Under the pieces are notes generated by a model. It searched no databases, was not told the DNA's origin, and saw only the letters and a program-made list of their open reading frames with translations. A program made the position numbers and the translations under genes. From Mycobacterium colombiense CECT 3035 (GTDB lineage: Bacteria > Actinomycetota > Actinomycetes > Mycobacteriales > Mycobacteriaceae), in NCBI RefSeq assembly GCF_002105755.1, contig NZ_CP020821.1:3162001-3226000 (forward strand): a stretch of DNA of 64,000 bases, given 5' to 3'. Position 1 is the first letter of the stretch, and every line of letters begins with the position of its first letter. Positions 20,354 through 29,557 of this stretch are shown here, piece by piece.

Positions 20354-21211
20354 CTAGTCTGACTGTCCATCGCCGCCTCTCGTCGTCGAGCGGGCCCGCT
20401 CGTAGAACGCCAGCGCCGCCGCCGTCGCCACATTGAGCGAGTCGGTACCCCGCGACATCGGGATGCGCACCCGCACGTCGCTCAACCGCAGGGTGGCCGG
20501 CGTCAGCCCCGGGCCCTCGGCACCCACCAGCACCGCGACGCGGTCGTCGCGCGCGGCCGTCATCGCCTCCGGCAAGGCGCATGCGGAGCCCTGCGGGGTC
20601 ATCGCCATGAGTCGAAAACCGTTCTCCCGCAACGTCTCGAGCTCGGCGGGCCAGCACGCCGCACGCGCATAGGGCACCAGCAGCGCATGGCCCATCGACA
20701 CCCGGACCGCGCGGCGGTACAGCGGGTCGGCGCAGCCGCTGCCGAACACCACCGCGTCGACGCCGAGGCCCGCCGCGTTGCGGAAGATCGAGCCCAGGTT
20801 CTCGTGGTCGTTGACCCCTTCGAGCACCGCGACGGTGCGCGCCCCGGCGATCGCGTCGGCCACGCTGGGCTCGGCCACCCGCCGGGCGGCCGCCAGCACC
20901 CCGCGGTTGAGATGGAAGCCGACCGCCCGGGCCATGACGTCGGCGGAGGCCCGGTAGAACGGCACGGCGCTGCCGGCCAGATCAGCTTCGAGCTCGGCGA
21001 GCCGGCGGTCGGTCCCCAGCAGGGCATGCGGGCGGAACCGCGACGCCAGCATGCGCTGCACCACCAGCACGCCCTCGGCGATCACCAGCCCCTTGCCGGA
21101 CGGCAGATCGGGACGACGGTCGACGCTGTTCAGGTCGCGGAAATCGTCGAGCCTCGGATCGTCCGGGTCGTCAACGTCCTCAACATTCAGGGCCTCGGTC
21201 CGGTAACTCAC
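20354..21211 (-). CDS. TrmH/SpoU-family RNA 2'-O-methyltransferase (Rv0881-like)
   Basis: A 285-residue SPOUT-class methyltransferase that should use SAM to methylate a ribose in rRNA or tRNA. Trefoil-knot motifs in order: [18 protein letters not shown] (motif 1), [11 protein letters not shown] (motif 2), [23 protein letters not shown] (motif 3). The N-terminal substrate-binding domain spans about residues 1-110. The GTG at 21211 overlaps the MarR stop as GTGA; a longer frame reaching 21307 runs inside marR and is not used. Confidence 0.9.
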   Translation of the reverse strand: MSYRTEALNVEDVDDPDDPRLDDFRDLNSVDRRPDLPSGKGLVIAEGVLVVQRMLASRFRPHALLGTDRRLAELEADLAGSAVPFYRASADVMARAVGFHLNRGVLAAARRVAEPSVADAIAGARTVAVLEGVNDHENLGSIFRNAAGLGVDAVVFGSGCADPLYRRAVRVSMGHALLVPYARAACWPAELETLRENGFRLMAMTPQGSACALPEAMTAARDDRVAVLVGAEGPGLTPATLRLSDVRVRIPMSRGTDSLNVATAAALAFYERARSTTRGGDGQSD

Positions 21212-21639
21212 GGGCCTTCGTCGACCAGGGCCAACATCAGGTCGGCCGCGTGGCGCAGGGTGTCGCGTTGTTCGCTGTCCAGCGTCGCCAGTCGCTTGGC
21301 CAGCCACTCCTGGCGGGCGCGTCGGTTCGCCTTGACCAGCTCGGCCCCGGACTCGGAGACCGAGACGAGCACCTGCCTGCCGTCGACCGGGTGCGGCGCA
21401 CGGTCCACCAGGCCCATCTCGGCCAGCGACGCAATAACCCGGGTCATCGACGGCGGCCGGACCCTTTCGCGGATCGCCAGGGCGCCCGGTGTCATCGGGC
21501 CTTCGTTGGTCAGCATTGCCAGCGCCGACAGCTGCGACAACGACACCGGCGACGACGGGTTGCGGAACCGCAGTTGGCGGGCCAGCCGCATAACAGCCAG
21601 TGACAGGTCGCTGGCCAGCCGCGCATCGCTGTCAGGCAT
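21208..21639 (-). CDS. MarR-family transcriptional regulator (Rv0880-like)
   Basis: A 143-residue winged-helix regulator, same length as the M. tuberculosis homologue. Helices surround the DNA-binding segment [33 protein letters not shown] (about 42-75) and the wing [20 protein letters not shown]. MarR proteins usually sense small phenolic or oxidising ligands and often repress their own operon, here with the methyltransferase and membrane gene. A -10 box TAACCT (21651-21646) lies 6 bases before the ATG with no ribosome site, pointing to a leaderless message. Confidence 0.9.
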   Translation of the reverse strand: MPDSDARLASDLSLAVMRLARQLRFRNPSSPVSLSQLSALAMLTNEGPMTPGALAIRERVRPPSMTRVIASLAEMGLVDRAPHPVDGRQVLVSVSESGAELVKANRRARQEWLAKRLATLDSEQRDTLRHAADLMLALVDEGP

Positions 21640-21645
21640 GGCGCG

Positions 21646-21651
21646 AGGTTA
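21646..21651 (-). promoter_or_regulatory. -10 box TAACCT of leaderless marR
   Basis: The hexamer reads on the minus strand and ends 6 bases before the ATG at 21639. No Shine-Dalgarno sequence fits between. Confidence 0.5.
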
Positions 21652-21828
21652 CACGCAAGCCCGAGAAACCGGGACACGAACCGGTGAACGACGGGTGTTG
21701 ATCCTTTTCGCTAAGCTTCGGAATTTTGCTCGAAACGCTTACCCGCCCGCCCATCCCGCTGTGCTCAGCGGTTTCCGATCATCCGTTTCGGCAAATGGGT
21801 GCGCCACCCGCGGACTCCGGCGGCGGGC

Positions 21829-21834
21829 TATGTT
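21829..21834 (+). promoter_or_regulatory. -10 box TATGTT of leaderless Rv0879c-like gene
   Basis: TATGTT ends 7 bases before the ATG at 21842. It overlaps an upstream in-frame ATG at 21830, which is therefore unlikely to be the start. Confidence 0.5.
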
Positions 21835-21841
21835 AATCGCG

Positions 21842-22117
21842 ATGTCTGCCGAACCCGGTGAGAGCCGCACCGCGCCGCCACTGCCCGCCGCGCTGCTGCA
21901 CGTGTGGCCCTTCATCGCGCTCGGCGCGCTGGGCTGGGTGGCCGCGGTGGCCGCCGCTTTCCTGGTGCCGGCCCTGCAGGGTTGGCGTCCCGTCGCGCTG
22001 GCCGGGCTCGGCGTGGGGGTGCTCGGCACGAGCATCTTCCTGCTGCAGCTGGCCGCGGCCCGGCGCGGGGCGCGCGGCGCCCAGGCCGGGCTCGAAAACT
22101 ATCTCGACCACAAGTAA
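21842..22117 (+). CDS. Small two-helix membrane protein (Rv0879c-like)
   Basis: A 91-residue protein of the same length as its M. tuberculosis homologue. Two hydrophobic segments (about 23-47 and 52-71) are followed by a basic turn ARRGARGAQAGLENYLDHK, so both ends should be cytoplasmic. It resembles actinobacterial DUF2530-type proteins; function unknown. The next gene follows after 20 bp with a strong ribosome site. Confidence 0.82.
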   Translation: MSAEPGESRTAPPLPAALLHVWPFIALGALGWVAAVAAAFLVPALQGWRPVALAGLGVGVLGTSIFLLQLAAARRGARGAQAGLENYLDHK

Positions 22118-22137
22118 TTCGCACACCTGGAGGAGCG

Positions 22138-22593
22138 ATGGTAGCCCCGCTGTTGCAAACACACGTCGACATCGATGCCCCGGTGGCCACCGTGTGGGGA
22201 TTGGTTTCCGATCTGCGGCGCATGCCGCAGTGGAGCCCGCAGTGCCGGTGGATGAAGCCCTTCGGCCCGGTCCGTCAGGGCACCAGGACCCTCAACCTCA
22301 ACCGCCGCAAGCGGATGTTCTGGCCGACCACGTGCACGATCGTCGAGATCGTCCCCGACCGCAAGCTCGCGTTCCGCGTCGACACCAACAACACCATCTG
22401 GACCTACGAGCTCGAGCCCAGCGGTGACGGCACCCGGCTGATCGAGAGCCGCCACGCCGAAAACGGCGTCACGGCATTTTCGAACCTGTCGGTGAATGCG
22501 CTGTTCGGTGGGACCGAGAAGTTCGAACGCGAATTGCTCGACGGAATGAACGCCTCGCTGGCGCGCATCAAGGCCGCCGCGGAAACCGGCTAG
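22138..22593 (+). CDS. START/SRPBCC-fold polyketide cyclase-like protein
   Basis: A 151-residue SRPBCC-family protein with a helix-grip fold that binds lipids or aromatic molecules. Typical start HVDIDAPVATVWGLVSDLRRMPQWSPQCR, central strands ending IWTYELEP...GTRLIESR, and the long C-terminal helix FERELLDGMNASLARIKAAAE. Nothing indicates the ligand. AGGAG lies 3 bases before the ATG. It occupies the position where a PPE gene (Rv0878c) lies in M. tuberculosis. Its stop overlaps the convergent DUF3027 gene by 4 bp. Confidence 0.87.
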   Translation: MVAPLLQTHVDIDAPVATVWGLVSDLRRMPQWSPQCRWMKPFGPVRQGTRTLNLNRRKRMFWPTTCTIVEIVPDRKLAFRVDTNNTIWTYELEPSGDGTRLIESRHAENGVTAFSNLSVNALFGGTEKFERELLDGMNASLARIKAAAETG

Positions 22594-23609
22594 TCCGGCG
22601 TCTCGGTCTGCGGCTGCTGCTCGGACTCCGGCGGCTCGGACGGCGGGGCCTCGGACACGGCCTCGGCCTCCGGCGCCTCAGCCTGCTGCTCGGCCGCCTC
22701 GGGTTGCGGCGCCGCCGCCTCGGCCTCCGGCTGCGCGTCCTCAGCCTCGGGTTGCGGTTCCGCGGCCGCCGGCGACTCCGCAGGCGGCGCGGACGGCTCG
22801 ACCGGTGCCTGGGTGACGTCCAGCATTCCGTCGTCATAGGGCTCGTAGGCCGGCGACCCGGTGCCCGCCGGGGCGGGGGTGTCCGAGTGGGCACCGCAGC
22901 CGTACAGCTTGTCGACGATGTGCCCGTCGGCCGACAGCTCGTTGCCGCACACGCCGAACAGCGCGCCCAGGGATCCCGACAGCGGCAGGAAGAAGCCGCA
23001 GTCGCGGCACACCCGCTTGGTCGACCGCGCCATCGGCGAGTCGGGGCCGTAGTCGCCGGTGCGCCAGCGCTCGGCGGCCTCCGCGCGGCCTTCGACGCTC
23101 ATCACCCAGCGCCGGCCCAGCCCGATTTCGGCGGCGGTCTCGTCGACCTGGGGGTCACCGCTGGCGGTGTATCCGGGAACCAGCCGGGGGTCGTCGGCGG
23201 CGGGCGCCAGCAGGTCGCCGGGGCTCAGGTCCCCGGGCCGCACCCGCTGTTCCCATGGCACCCATTCCGGGGCCAGCAATGCCGTCGGTCCGGGCACCAG
23301 CACCACCTCGCTGATGGTGGCGTGATCGGCGCCGGGATACGCGGCCACCACGACCGCCCACTGCCAGCCCTGGTAGCCGGGCAGATGCGCCAGGAATCGG
23401 TGGGTGGCGGTGTTCGGGTCTTCGTAGCCGACGCCCAGGTAGTCGCCGACCATCTCCGGCCCGCTGAACTCCACGACCGCGGCCCTGGCCGCCTCCGCCG
23501 CGCCCGTGAGCACCGTCGCCAGCCCCTCGGGCCAGTCGGCCACAGTCGCCACGGCGAACTCCACGGTGGGCTCCTCGATGGGTCGGGTCGCGCTGTCTTC
23601 TTTCTGCAT
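22590..23609 (-). CDS. DUF3027 family protein (Rv0877-like)
   Basis: A 339-residue soluble actinobacterial protein of unknown function. The conserved core runs over about residues 15-255 and includes LGRRWVMSVEGRAEAAERW and a Cys-rich stretch RVCRDCGFFLPLSGSLG...GVCGNELSADG...YGCGAHSD that looks like a metal site (CxxC plus further Cys/His). The last 85 residues are a low-complexity Glu/Pro/Ala/Gln tail. Start at ATG 23609; a further ATG 10 codons upstream is possible. Divergent from the MFS transporter gene. Confidence 0.83.
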   Translation of the reverse strand: MQKEDSATRPIEEPTVEFAVATVADWPEGLATVLTGAAEAARAAVVEFSGPEMVGDYLGVGYEDPNTATHRFLAHLPGYQGWQWAVVVAAYPGADHATISEVVLVPGPTALLAPEWVPWEQRVRPGDLSPGDLLAPAADDPRLVPGYTASGDPQVDETAAEIGLGRRWVMSVEGRAEAAERWRTGDYGPDSPMARSTKRVCRDCGFFLPLSGSLGALFGVCGNELSADGHIVDKLYGCGAHSDTPAPAGTGSPAYEPYDDGMLDVTQAPVEPSAPPAESPAAAEPQPEAEDAQPEAEAAAPQPEAAEQQAEAPEAEAVSEAPPSEPPESEQQPQTETPD

Positions 23610-23688
23610 TGCGTTTCCAATACTAGGTTGACGAGCCACGCCCCGTTACCTGCAGACGCATCCACGCGGCATAGGGGAGAATCGGGAC

Positions 23689-25371
23689 GTGTCTGGACGG
23701 CGGCAAAACAATCCGGGCCGCGTGGCCCCTCAGCCGGGCCGCCGGCCGCGCAATGGCGCCGCCTCACAGCATCCGGGCGCGGTTAATTACCCCGCCGGCG
23801 GGGCCGCCGATCGGCGCACCCGCCGCCCGTCGCCGATGCCGAGCGCCAACCGCTACCTGCCCCCGCTGGGCCACCAGCCGGAGCCGGAACGCCACAGCGC
23901 CGCGACGCCCCGCGGTCCGGTGTCCGGCGAGCGGATCACCGTCACCCGCGCCGCGGCGCTGCGCAGCCGCGAGATGGGTTCGCGGATGTACTGGATGGTG
24001 CAGCGCGCCGCGACGGCCGACGGCGCCGACAAGTCCGGCCTGACGGCGCTGACGTGGCCCGTGGTGGCCAACTTCGCGGTCGACGCCGCGATGGCCGTCG
24101 CCCTGGCCAACACGTTGTTCTTCGCGGCGGCCACCGGCGAGAGCAAGGGCCGGGTGGCGCTGTATCTGTTGATCACAATCGCGCCGTTCGCGGTGATCGC
24201 ACCGCTGATCGGCCCAGCGCTGGACCGGCTGCAGCACGGCCGCCGCGTCGCCCTGGCCGCGTCGTTCGCCCTGCGCACCGCGCTGGCCGTGCTGCTGGTG
24301 ATGAATTACGACGGCGCCAGCGGCAGCTTCCCGTCGTGGGTGCTCTATCCGTGCGCGCTCGCGATGATGGTGTTCTCGAAGTCGTTCAGCGTGCTGCGCA
24401 GCGCGGTGACACCGCGGGTGATGCCGCCGACCATCGACCTGGTGCGGGTCAACGCCAGGCTGACCACGTTCGGTCTGCTGGGCGGCACCATCGTCGGCGG
24501 CGCGATCGCGGGTGGCGTCGAATTCGCCTGCACTCATCTGTTCAAGCTGCCCGGCGCGCTGTTCGTGGTGATCGCGGTGACGATCGCCGGCGCCATGCTG
24601 TCGATGCGCATACCGCGCTGGGTCGAGGTGACCGCCGGTGAGGTTCCCGCCACCCTGAGCTATCGCCAGGACAGCGAACCGCTGCGGCGCAGCTGGCACA
24701 AGGAAGTCAGCGGGGCGCTGCGACAGCCGTTGGGCCGCAACATCATCACCTCGCTCTGGGGTAACTGCACCATCAAGGTCATGGTGGGCTTCCTGTTCCT
24801 GTATCCCGCGTTCGTCGCCAAGGCCCACCAGGCCAACGGCTGGGCCCAGATCGCGATGCTCGGGATGATCGGCGCCGCGGCCGGGATCGGCAATTTCGTC
24901 GGCAACTTCACCAGCGCACGCCTGAAGCTGGGCCGGCCCGCCGCGCTGGTGGTGCGCTGCACCGTGGCGGTGAGCGCCGTCGCGCTGGCCGCCGCGGTGG
25001 CCGGCAACCTGATGCTGGCCGTGATCGCCACCCTGGTCACGTCGGGATCCAGCGCCATCGCGAAGGCGTCGCTGGACGCGTCGCTGCAGAACGACCTGCC
25101 GGAGGAGTCCCGCGCGTCGGGCTTCGGGCGCTCGGAGTCGACGCTGCAGTTGGCCTGGGTCCTCGGCGGCGCGCTGGGGGTGTTGGTGTACACCGAGTTG
25201 TGGGTCGGCTTCACCGCGGTGACCGCGCTGCTCATCCTGGGCCTGGCGCAGACCTTGGTCAGCTTCCGCGGCAACTCACTGATTCCCGGCCTGGGAGGGA
25301 ATAGGCCGATCATGGTCGAGCAGGAGGGCAAGCGCCGCGGTGTCGGCGCCACGGCGGTGGTTGCCGAGTGA
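23689..25371 (+). CDS. MFS-type transporter with long cytoplasmic N-terminus (Rv0876c-like)
   Basis: A 560-residue membrane protein. The first 95 residues are Pro/Arg-rich and disordered. About 12 membrane segments follow, with MFS-like repeats (GPALDRLQHGRRVALAASF after TM2-3; SGSSAIAKASLDASLQNDLPEESRASGFGRSES in the second half). The substrate is unknown. GTG start with GGGGAGA upstream; a GAGAAT box 6 bases before the GTG could also make it leaderless. The next gene overlaps its stop (GTGA). Confidence 0.88.
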   Translation: MSGRRQNNPGRVAPQPGRRPRNGAASQHPGAVNYPAGGAADRRTRRPSPMPSANRYLPPLGHQPEPERHSAATPRGPVSGERITVTRAAALRSREMGSRMYWMVQRAATADGADKSGLTALTWPVVANFAVDAAMAVALANTLFFAAATGESKGRVALYLLITIAPFAVIAPLIGPALDRLQHGRRVALAASFALRTALAVLLVMNYDGASGSFPSWVLYPCALAMMVFSKSFSVLRSAVTPRVMPPTIDLVRVNARLTTFGLLGGTIVGGAIAGGVEFACTHLFKLPGALFVVIAVTIAGAMLSMRIPRWVEVTAGEVPATLSYRQDSEPLRRSWHKEVSGALRQPLGRNIITSLWGNCTIKVMVGFLFLYPAFVAKAHQANGWAQIAMLGMIGAAAGIGNFVGNFTSARLKLGRPAALVVRCTVAVSAVALAAAVAGNLMLAVIATLVTSGSSAIAKASLDASLQNDLPEESRASGFGRSESTLQLAWVLGGALGVLVYTELWVGFTAVTALLILGLAQTLVSFRGNSLIPGLGGNRPIMVEQEGKRRGVGATAVVAE

Positions 25372-25868
25372 AGTCCCGAAGCAAGCGGGGTGTGGCGGTG
25401 CTGCTCGCCTGCCTGGTGGCTGTGCTCTGCGTCGGCGCCGGCGTCGCGACCTGGCTGTTGGTCGGCCGCTCCGGACCGCGGCACCCCGAGATCAGCGCGT
25501 ATTCACACGGCCACCTGACCCGGGTGGGGCCGTACCTGTACTGCAACGTGCTCAACCTCGAAGACTGCGAGACGCCGCAGAACCAGGGCGAGCTGCGGGT
25601 CAGCGAGCGCTACCCGATTCAGCTCTCGGTGCCCGACGCCATCTACCGGGCACCCTGGCGGTTGCTGCAGGTTTACGACGACCCCACCAACACCACCAGC
25701 ACGATCTTCCGGCCGGGCACCCGGTTCGCCGTGACCATCCCCTCGGTCGACCCGCACCGCGGGCGCCTGGCCGGGATCGTGGTGCAGTTGCTGACGCTGG
25801 CGGTGGATCCCGCGGGCGAGCTGCGCGACGTGCCGCACGCGGAATGGTCGGTGCGGCTGACCTTCTGA
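25368..25868 (+). CDS. Exported DUF2771-like protein (Rv0875c-like)
   Basis: A 166-residue protein with an N-terminal signal anchor (about residues 8-30, core LLACLVAVLCVGAGVATWLLV) and an extracytoplasmic beta-rich domain containing two cysteines (LYCNVLNLEDC). It resembles the mycobacterial DUF2771 exported proteins; function unknown. GTG start overlapping the transporter's TGA, so the two are translationally coupled and may act together at the membrane. Confidence 0.84.
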   Translation: MKSRSKRGVAVLLACLVAVLCVGAGVATWLLVGRSGPRHPEISAYSHGHLTRVGPYLYCNVLNLEDCETPQNQGELRVSERYPIQLSVPDAIYRAPWRLLQVYDDPTNTTSTIFRPGTRFAVTIPSVDPHRGRLAGIVVQLLTLAVDPAGELRDVPHAEWSVRLTF

Positions 25869-25884
25869 GGGCCGACCGCGCCGC

Positions 25885-26898
25885 TCAGGCCCCGTGCCCG
25901 GCGGGCACGTGTTCCCCCTCGACCGGCGGCCCGGGAGGTGTCCCCGTCCCGAAGGGCTTGCCGCCCAAGCTCTCTCGCCCATGCAGGGATAACCAGCCGG
26001 TCAGGTCCGGCCCCTTGGGCACGATCCGGGTGGGGTTGATGTCGGCGTGCACGATGTAGTAGTGCTGCTTGATCTGGACGAAGTCGACGGTGTCACCGAA
26101 ACCGGGCGTCTGGAACAGGTCTCGCGCGTAGGCCCACAGCACCGGCATCTCGCTCAATTTGGTGCGATTGCATTTGAAATGCCCGTGATACACCGGGTCG
26201 AAGCGGGCCAGGGTGGTGAACAGGCGCACGTCGGCCTCGGTGATGGTGTCGCCCACCAGGAATCGCTGATTGGTCAGCCGCTCGCTCACCCAATCCAGCG
26301 CGGTGAACAACCGGTCGTAGGCCGCGTCGTAGGCCTGCTGCGAGCCGGCGAACCCGCACCGGTACACGCCGTTGTTGATCTCGGTGTAGACCCTCTTGCT
26401 CACCTCGTCGATCTCCGCACGTAGCCGCTCGGGATATAGCTCGGGCGCCCCGTCGCGATGGTAGGCCGACCATTCCGTCGACAGGTCCAGCGTCATCTGC
26501 GCGAAGTCATTGGTGACCACCGCGCCGGTCGGCACGTCGACGATCGCGGGCACCGTGATGCCCTTGGGGTAGTCGGGGAACCGCTTGAAGTAGGCGTCCT
26601 GCAGCCGCGGGATCTTCAGCACCGGGTCGACACCGCCGGGATCCAGGTCGAACGTCCAGCTGCGCTCGTCGTGCGTGGGGCCGCAAAAGCCAATGGAGAG
26701 AACACTTTCCAGACCCAGCAAGCGGCGCACGATGATCGCGCGGTTGGCCCACGGGCACGCCCGGGCAACGATCAGCCGATACCGCCCGGGCTCGACCGGA
26801 TAGCCGTCGCGCCCATCGGCGGTGATGCGGGTGGTGATGTAGTCGGTGTCGCGGGTGAATTCGCCTGCCGGAGCAACGTAGGAAGCCATAGCTCCCAT
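25885..26898 (-). CDS. Xi-class glutathione transferase-fold reductase (glutathionyl-hydroquinone reductase family)
   Basis: A 337-residue YqjG/ECM4-type enzyme. Catalytic Cys48 lies in the family motif ACPWANRA. The thioredoxin-like domain covers about 40-145, and the helical domain contains the usual FLVGDTITEADVRLFTTLARFDPVYHGHFKCN. In other bacteria these enzymes reductively remove glutathione from quinols. Mycobacteria make mycothiol instead, so the physiological thiol is probably different. It lies 6 bp after fadE10; an ATG at 26889 is an alternative start. I know of no counterpart at this place in M. tuberculosis. Confidence 0.88.
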   Translation of the reverse strand: MGAMASYVAPAGEFTRDTDYITTRITADGRDGYPVEPGRYRLIVARACPWANRAIIVRRLLGLESVLSIGFCGPTHDERSWTFDLDPGGVDPVLKIPRLQDAYFKRFPDYPKGITVPAIVDVPTGAVVTNDFAQMTLDLSTEWSAYHRDGAPELYPERLRAEIDEVSKRVYTEINNGVYRCGFAGSQQAYDAAYDRLFTALDWVSERLTNQRFLVGDTITEADVRLFTTLARFDPVYHGHFKCNRTKLSEMPVLWAYARDLFQTPGFGDTVDFVQIKQHYYIVHADINPTRIVPKGPDLTGWLSLHGRESLGGKPFGTGTPPGPPVEGEHVPAGHGA

Positions 26899-26904
26899 CG
26901 TCTC

Positions 26905-28857
26905 TCAGCTCGGGCTTGTTGCCGAACGATCGCCGGATAAGAACCGGCGGGCCAGGTTTTTCTCGGTGGAGGGACCCTCCTCCCAGTGCGCGATCCACGG
27001 GCCGGTGCCCTCGGACTGATCGAGGATCCCGTCCTCGAGCCAGGTATAACGGTCCCGCAGGAGATTGCGGGTGAGTCGGACGTCACTGTCGTCGGTGTTG
27101 TCCCACAATCCACGGAACAACGTCTCGACCCGCAGGGTCGCCTGCTCGCAGAACGCCTCGGCCAGCTCGTAGGCCTGCCGCCCGACCTCCGGATCCGCGG
27201 CCCGCTGAGCCTCCGCGCGCACGCACGCCGCGGACATCGCGAACAGTTCTGCGCCGATATCGACGATGCGCCCGAGGAATGCCTGGCGCTGCTCCAGCTT
27301 GGCCTGCCAGCGCGCCATCCCGTAGAAGGTGTTGCGGGCCAGTTTGCGGCTGGAGCGTTCGATGAACCGCAGGTGTGACGCCAGCGCGCCGAACTCCCGA
27401 TAGGCGCTTGGCCGCTGACCTTCACCGAAAACCAACTGCGGCAACCACTTTGCGTAGAATCCACTGGCCCCGACCGCGGCGGCGGCCTTCTGCCGCAGAC
27501 CCGCGTCAGCCTTGGCGAGGTCGCCGGCGGCGGCGAGGTGAGCGTCGACCGCCTCGCGGGCGATGAGCAGCCTCATGATCTCGCTGGATCCTTCGAAGAT
27601 GCGGTTGATCCGCAGGTCGCGCAGCGTCTGCTCGACCGGCACGGCCCGTTCGCCGCGGGCGGCCAGCGACTCTGCGGTCTCATAACCTCGGCCCCCGCGG
27701 ATCTGCATGACCTCATCGACGATCAGGCATGCCATCTCGCTGGACCACAACTTCGCAAGCGCCGCCTCGATCCGGATGTCGTTGCGCCCCTCGTCGGCCA
27801 TCTGGGCGGACAGTTCGAGTACGGCGTCAAGCGCGTAGACCGTCGCGGCGATGAACGAGAGCTTGCGCGCCACGGCCTCGTGTTCGGCAAGCGGTTTGCC
27901 CCACTGCACCCGCTCACCGGACCACTCGCGCGCGATCTTGAGCGCCCACTTCGACGACCCCGTCGCGCTCGCCGGAATCGACAGCCGCCCGGCGTTGAGC
28001 GTGGTCAGCGCGATCTTCAGGCCGTCGCCTTCCCGGCCGATCAGGTTGGCGCGCGGAACCCGCACGCCGTGCAGCCGCGTCACACCATTCTCGATGCCGC
28101 GCAACCCCATGAACTTGTTGCGCCGTTCCACGGTGATGCCCGGCGAATCGGCCTCGACCACGAAAGCGCTGATGCCGCCGCGATGCCCGTCCGCCTTGGG
28201 AACCCGCGCCATGACCACCAGCAACTCGGCGACCACGCCGTTGGTGGTCCACAGTTTCACGCCATCGAGTTCGTAGGCCTCGCCGTCGTCGGTCGGCGTC
28301 GCCGTGGAGGCCAACCGCGCCGGGTCGGATCCGACGTCGGGCTCGGTGAGCAGAAACGCCGAAATGGCGCCCGCCGCGCACCGCGGCAAAAACTTCCGCT
28401 TCTGTTCCTCGGTGCCCGCGAGCTTGAGCGGCTCGGGCACTCCGATGGACTGATGGGCGGACAGCAATGCGCCGAGGCTGGGGTGCACGCTCGTCACCAT
28501 CATCAAGGCCCTGTTGTAGGCGACCTGCGACATGTTCAGGCCGCCGTACTCCGACGGTATCTTCATGCCGAAGCAGCCGAGGTCGGTTAGACCCTTCACA
28601 TATTCGTCGGGAATCTGCGCATCGCGTTCGATGACGCTGCCGTCGATGGTGCCGAGAAATTGTCGTAACCCGTCCAGGAACGCGCGGGTGCGCGCCTCGT
28701 CGCTGTCAGGGGGTTTGGGAAATGGGTGTATCAGCTCCAGTGGAAATCGACCCAGAAACAGGTTCTGCGCGAAAGAAGGCTTATCCCAGCCGGTTTCGCG
28801 TGATTCTTCGGCAACAGCTCGTGCCTGCTCCTCGGTGACGTGCGCTTGCTGAGCCAT
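26905..28857 (-). CDS. fadE10: Acyl-CoA dehydrogenase FadE10
   Basis: A 650-residue acyl-CoA dehydrogenase, the same length as M. tuberculosis FadE10. The N-terminal helical domain is preceded by a 40-residue extension. The FAD/substrate region has FLLTEPDVGSDPARLAST (about 174-190) and GVKLWTTNG. The C-terminal dehydrogenase domain has IMQIRGGRGYE and FEGSSEIMRLLIAREA. An added 150-residue C-terminal helical region is seen in VLCAD-like members. It oxidises the alpha-beta bond of long acyl-CoA, passing electrons to an ETF. AGGAGG precedes the ATG. First gene of a short operon with the Xi-class transferase. Confidence 0.94.
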   Translation of the reverse strand: MAQQAHVTEEQARAVAEESRETGWDKPSFAQNLFLGRFPLELIHPFPKPPDSDEARTRAFLDGLRQFLGTIDGSVIERDAQIPDEYVKGLTDLGCFGMKIPSEYGGLNMSQVAYNRALMMVTSVHPSLGALLSAHQSIGVPEPLKLAGTEEQKRKFLPRCAAGAISAFLLTEPDVGSDPARLASTATPTDDGEAYELDGVKLWTTNGVVAELLVVMARVPKADGHRGGISAFVVEADSPGITVERRNKFMGLRGIENGVTRLHGVRVPRANLIGREGDGLKIALTTLNAGRLSIPASATGSSKWALKIAREWSGERVQWGKPLAEHEAVARKLSFIAATVYALDAVLELSAQMADEGRNDIRIEAALAKLWSSEMACLIVDEVMQIRGGRGYETAESLAARGERAVPVEQTLRDLRINRIFEGSSEIMRLLIAREAVDAHLAAAGDLAKADAGLRQKAAAAVGASGFYAKWLPQLVFGEGQRPSAYREFGALASHLRFIERSSRKLARNTFYGMARWQAKLEQRQAFLGRIVDIGAELFAMSAACVRAEAQRAADPEVGRQAYELAEAFCEQATLRVETLFRGLWDNTDDSDVRLTRNLLRDRYTWLEDGILDQSEGTGPWIAHWEEGPSTEKNLARRFLSGDRSATSPS

Positions 28858-28951
28858 CGCGGCCTCCTCGCTAAACGACTGACGCCACGTCGGAGTACCC
28901 CCGCGCGGCGCTCGCCACGCTGTCAGCTGCGCACGCGTTGAGGTCCGTGCT

Positions 28952-28984
28952 CACCGGCCACGCATCAGCGCGTGCAGGCCGGTG
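28952..28984 (-). terminator. Hairpin terminator of cspB
   Basis: CACCGGCC (28952-28959) pairs with GGCCGGTG (28977-28984), extended by ACGC/GCGT (28960-28963 with 28970-28973) and a 3-base bulge. The stem abuts the cspB stop codon. No T tract, as is common in mycobacteria. Confidence 0.6.
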
Positions 28985-29392
28985 TCAGGCGTCGAGCTCC
29001 CGGGCCACGGCCTTGACCACCTCGGAAACCCGGCGGGCGGTCTTGCGGTCCGGGTAGCGCCCCTTACGCAACTCGGGCTGCACGGTGCTTTCCAGCAGGG
29101 TGATCATGTCCTCGACCATGCCGTGCAGCTCGTCGGGGTTGTGCTTGTGCTCGGCGGGCGCCTCGCGGCGGGTCTTGGTCAGGCTCGGCGGCGGCTCAAT
29201 CAGCTTGAGGCTCAACGCTTGCGGCCCACGCCGCCCAGAGGCGATGCCGAACTCCACACGCTGGCCCGCCTTGAGGCCCTCGACCCCGGCGGGCAACGCC
29301 GACGAGCGGACGTACACGTCTTCGCCGTCCTCCTGCGACAGAAAGCCGAAGCCCTTGTCAGCGTCGTACCACTTAACCTTGCCCGTCGGCAC
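28985..29392 (-). CDS. cspB: Cold-shock-domain protein CspB with C-terminal extension
   Basis: A 135-residue protein, the same length as M. tuberculosis CspB. Residues 1-67 are a cold-shock domain ([33 protein letters not shown]1 KGFGFLS and RNP2 VYVRSS) binding single-stranded RNA or DNA. The C-terminal 65 residues are a mycobacterial extension ([36 protein letters not shown]) of helical character. Start GTG at 29392 with GGTGAG upstream; a longer in-frame start at 29437 would add 15 non-conserved residues. The 165-bp upstream region is AT-rich for this genome. Confidence 0.92.
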   Translation of the reverse strand: MPTGKVKWYDADKGFGFLSQEDGEDVYVRSSALPAGVEGLKAGQRVEFGIASGRRGPQALSLKLIEPPPSLTKTRREAPAEHKHNPDELHGMVEDMITLLESTVQPELRKGRYPDRKTARRVSEVVKAVARELDA

Positions 29393-29557
29393 TGGTCTCA
29401 CCTGCTTGTCTAACGAATCAATAGAAATAGGCAACACAATAAGCGTCCCGCCTGCGCAGGACGCCGTATTAGGAGTCTGATCCTACTCGGATGCCTGGGT
29501 AACGAGCACCCCCGTTATCGGGCACTCGGTACGCTTGGTGGTACCCGCGGAGGAGAT

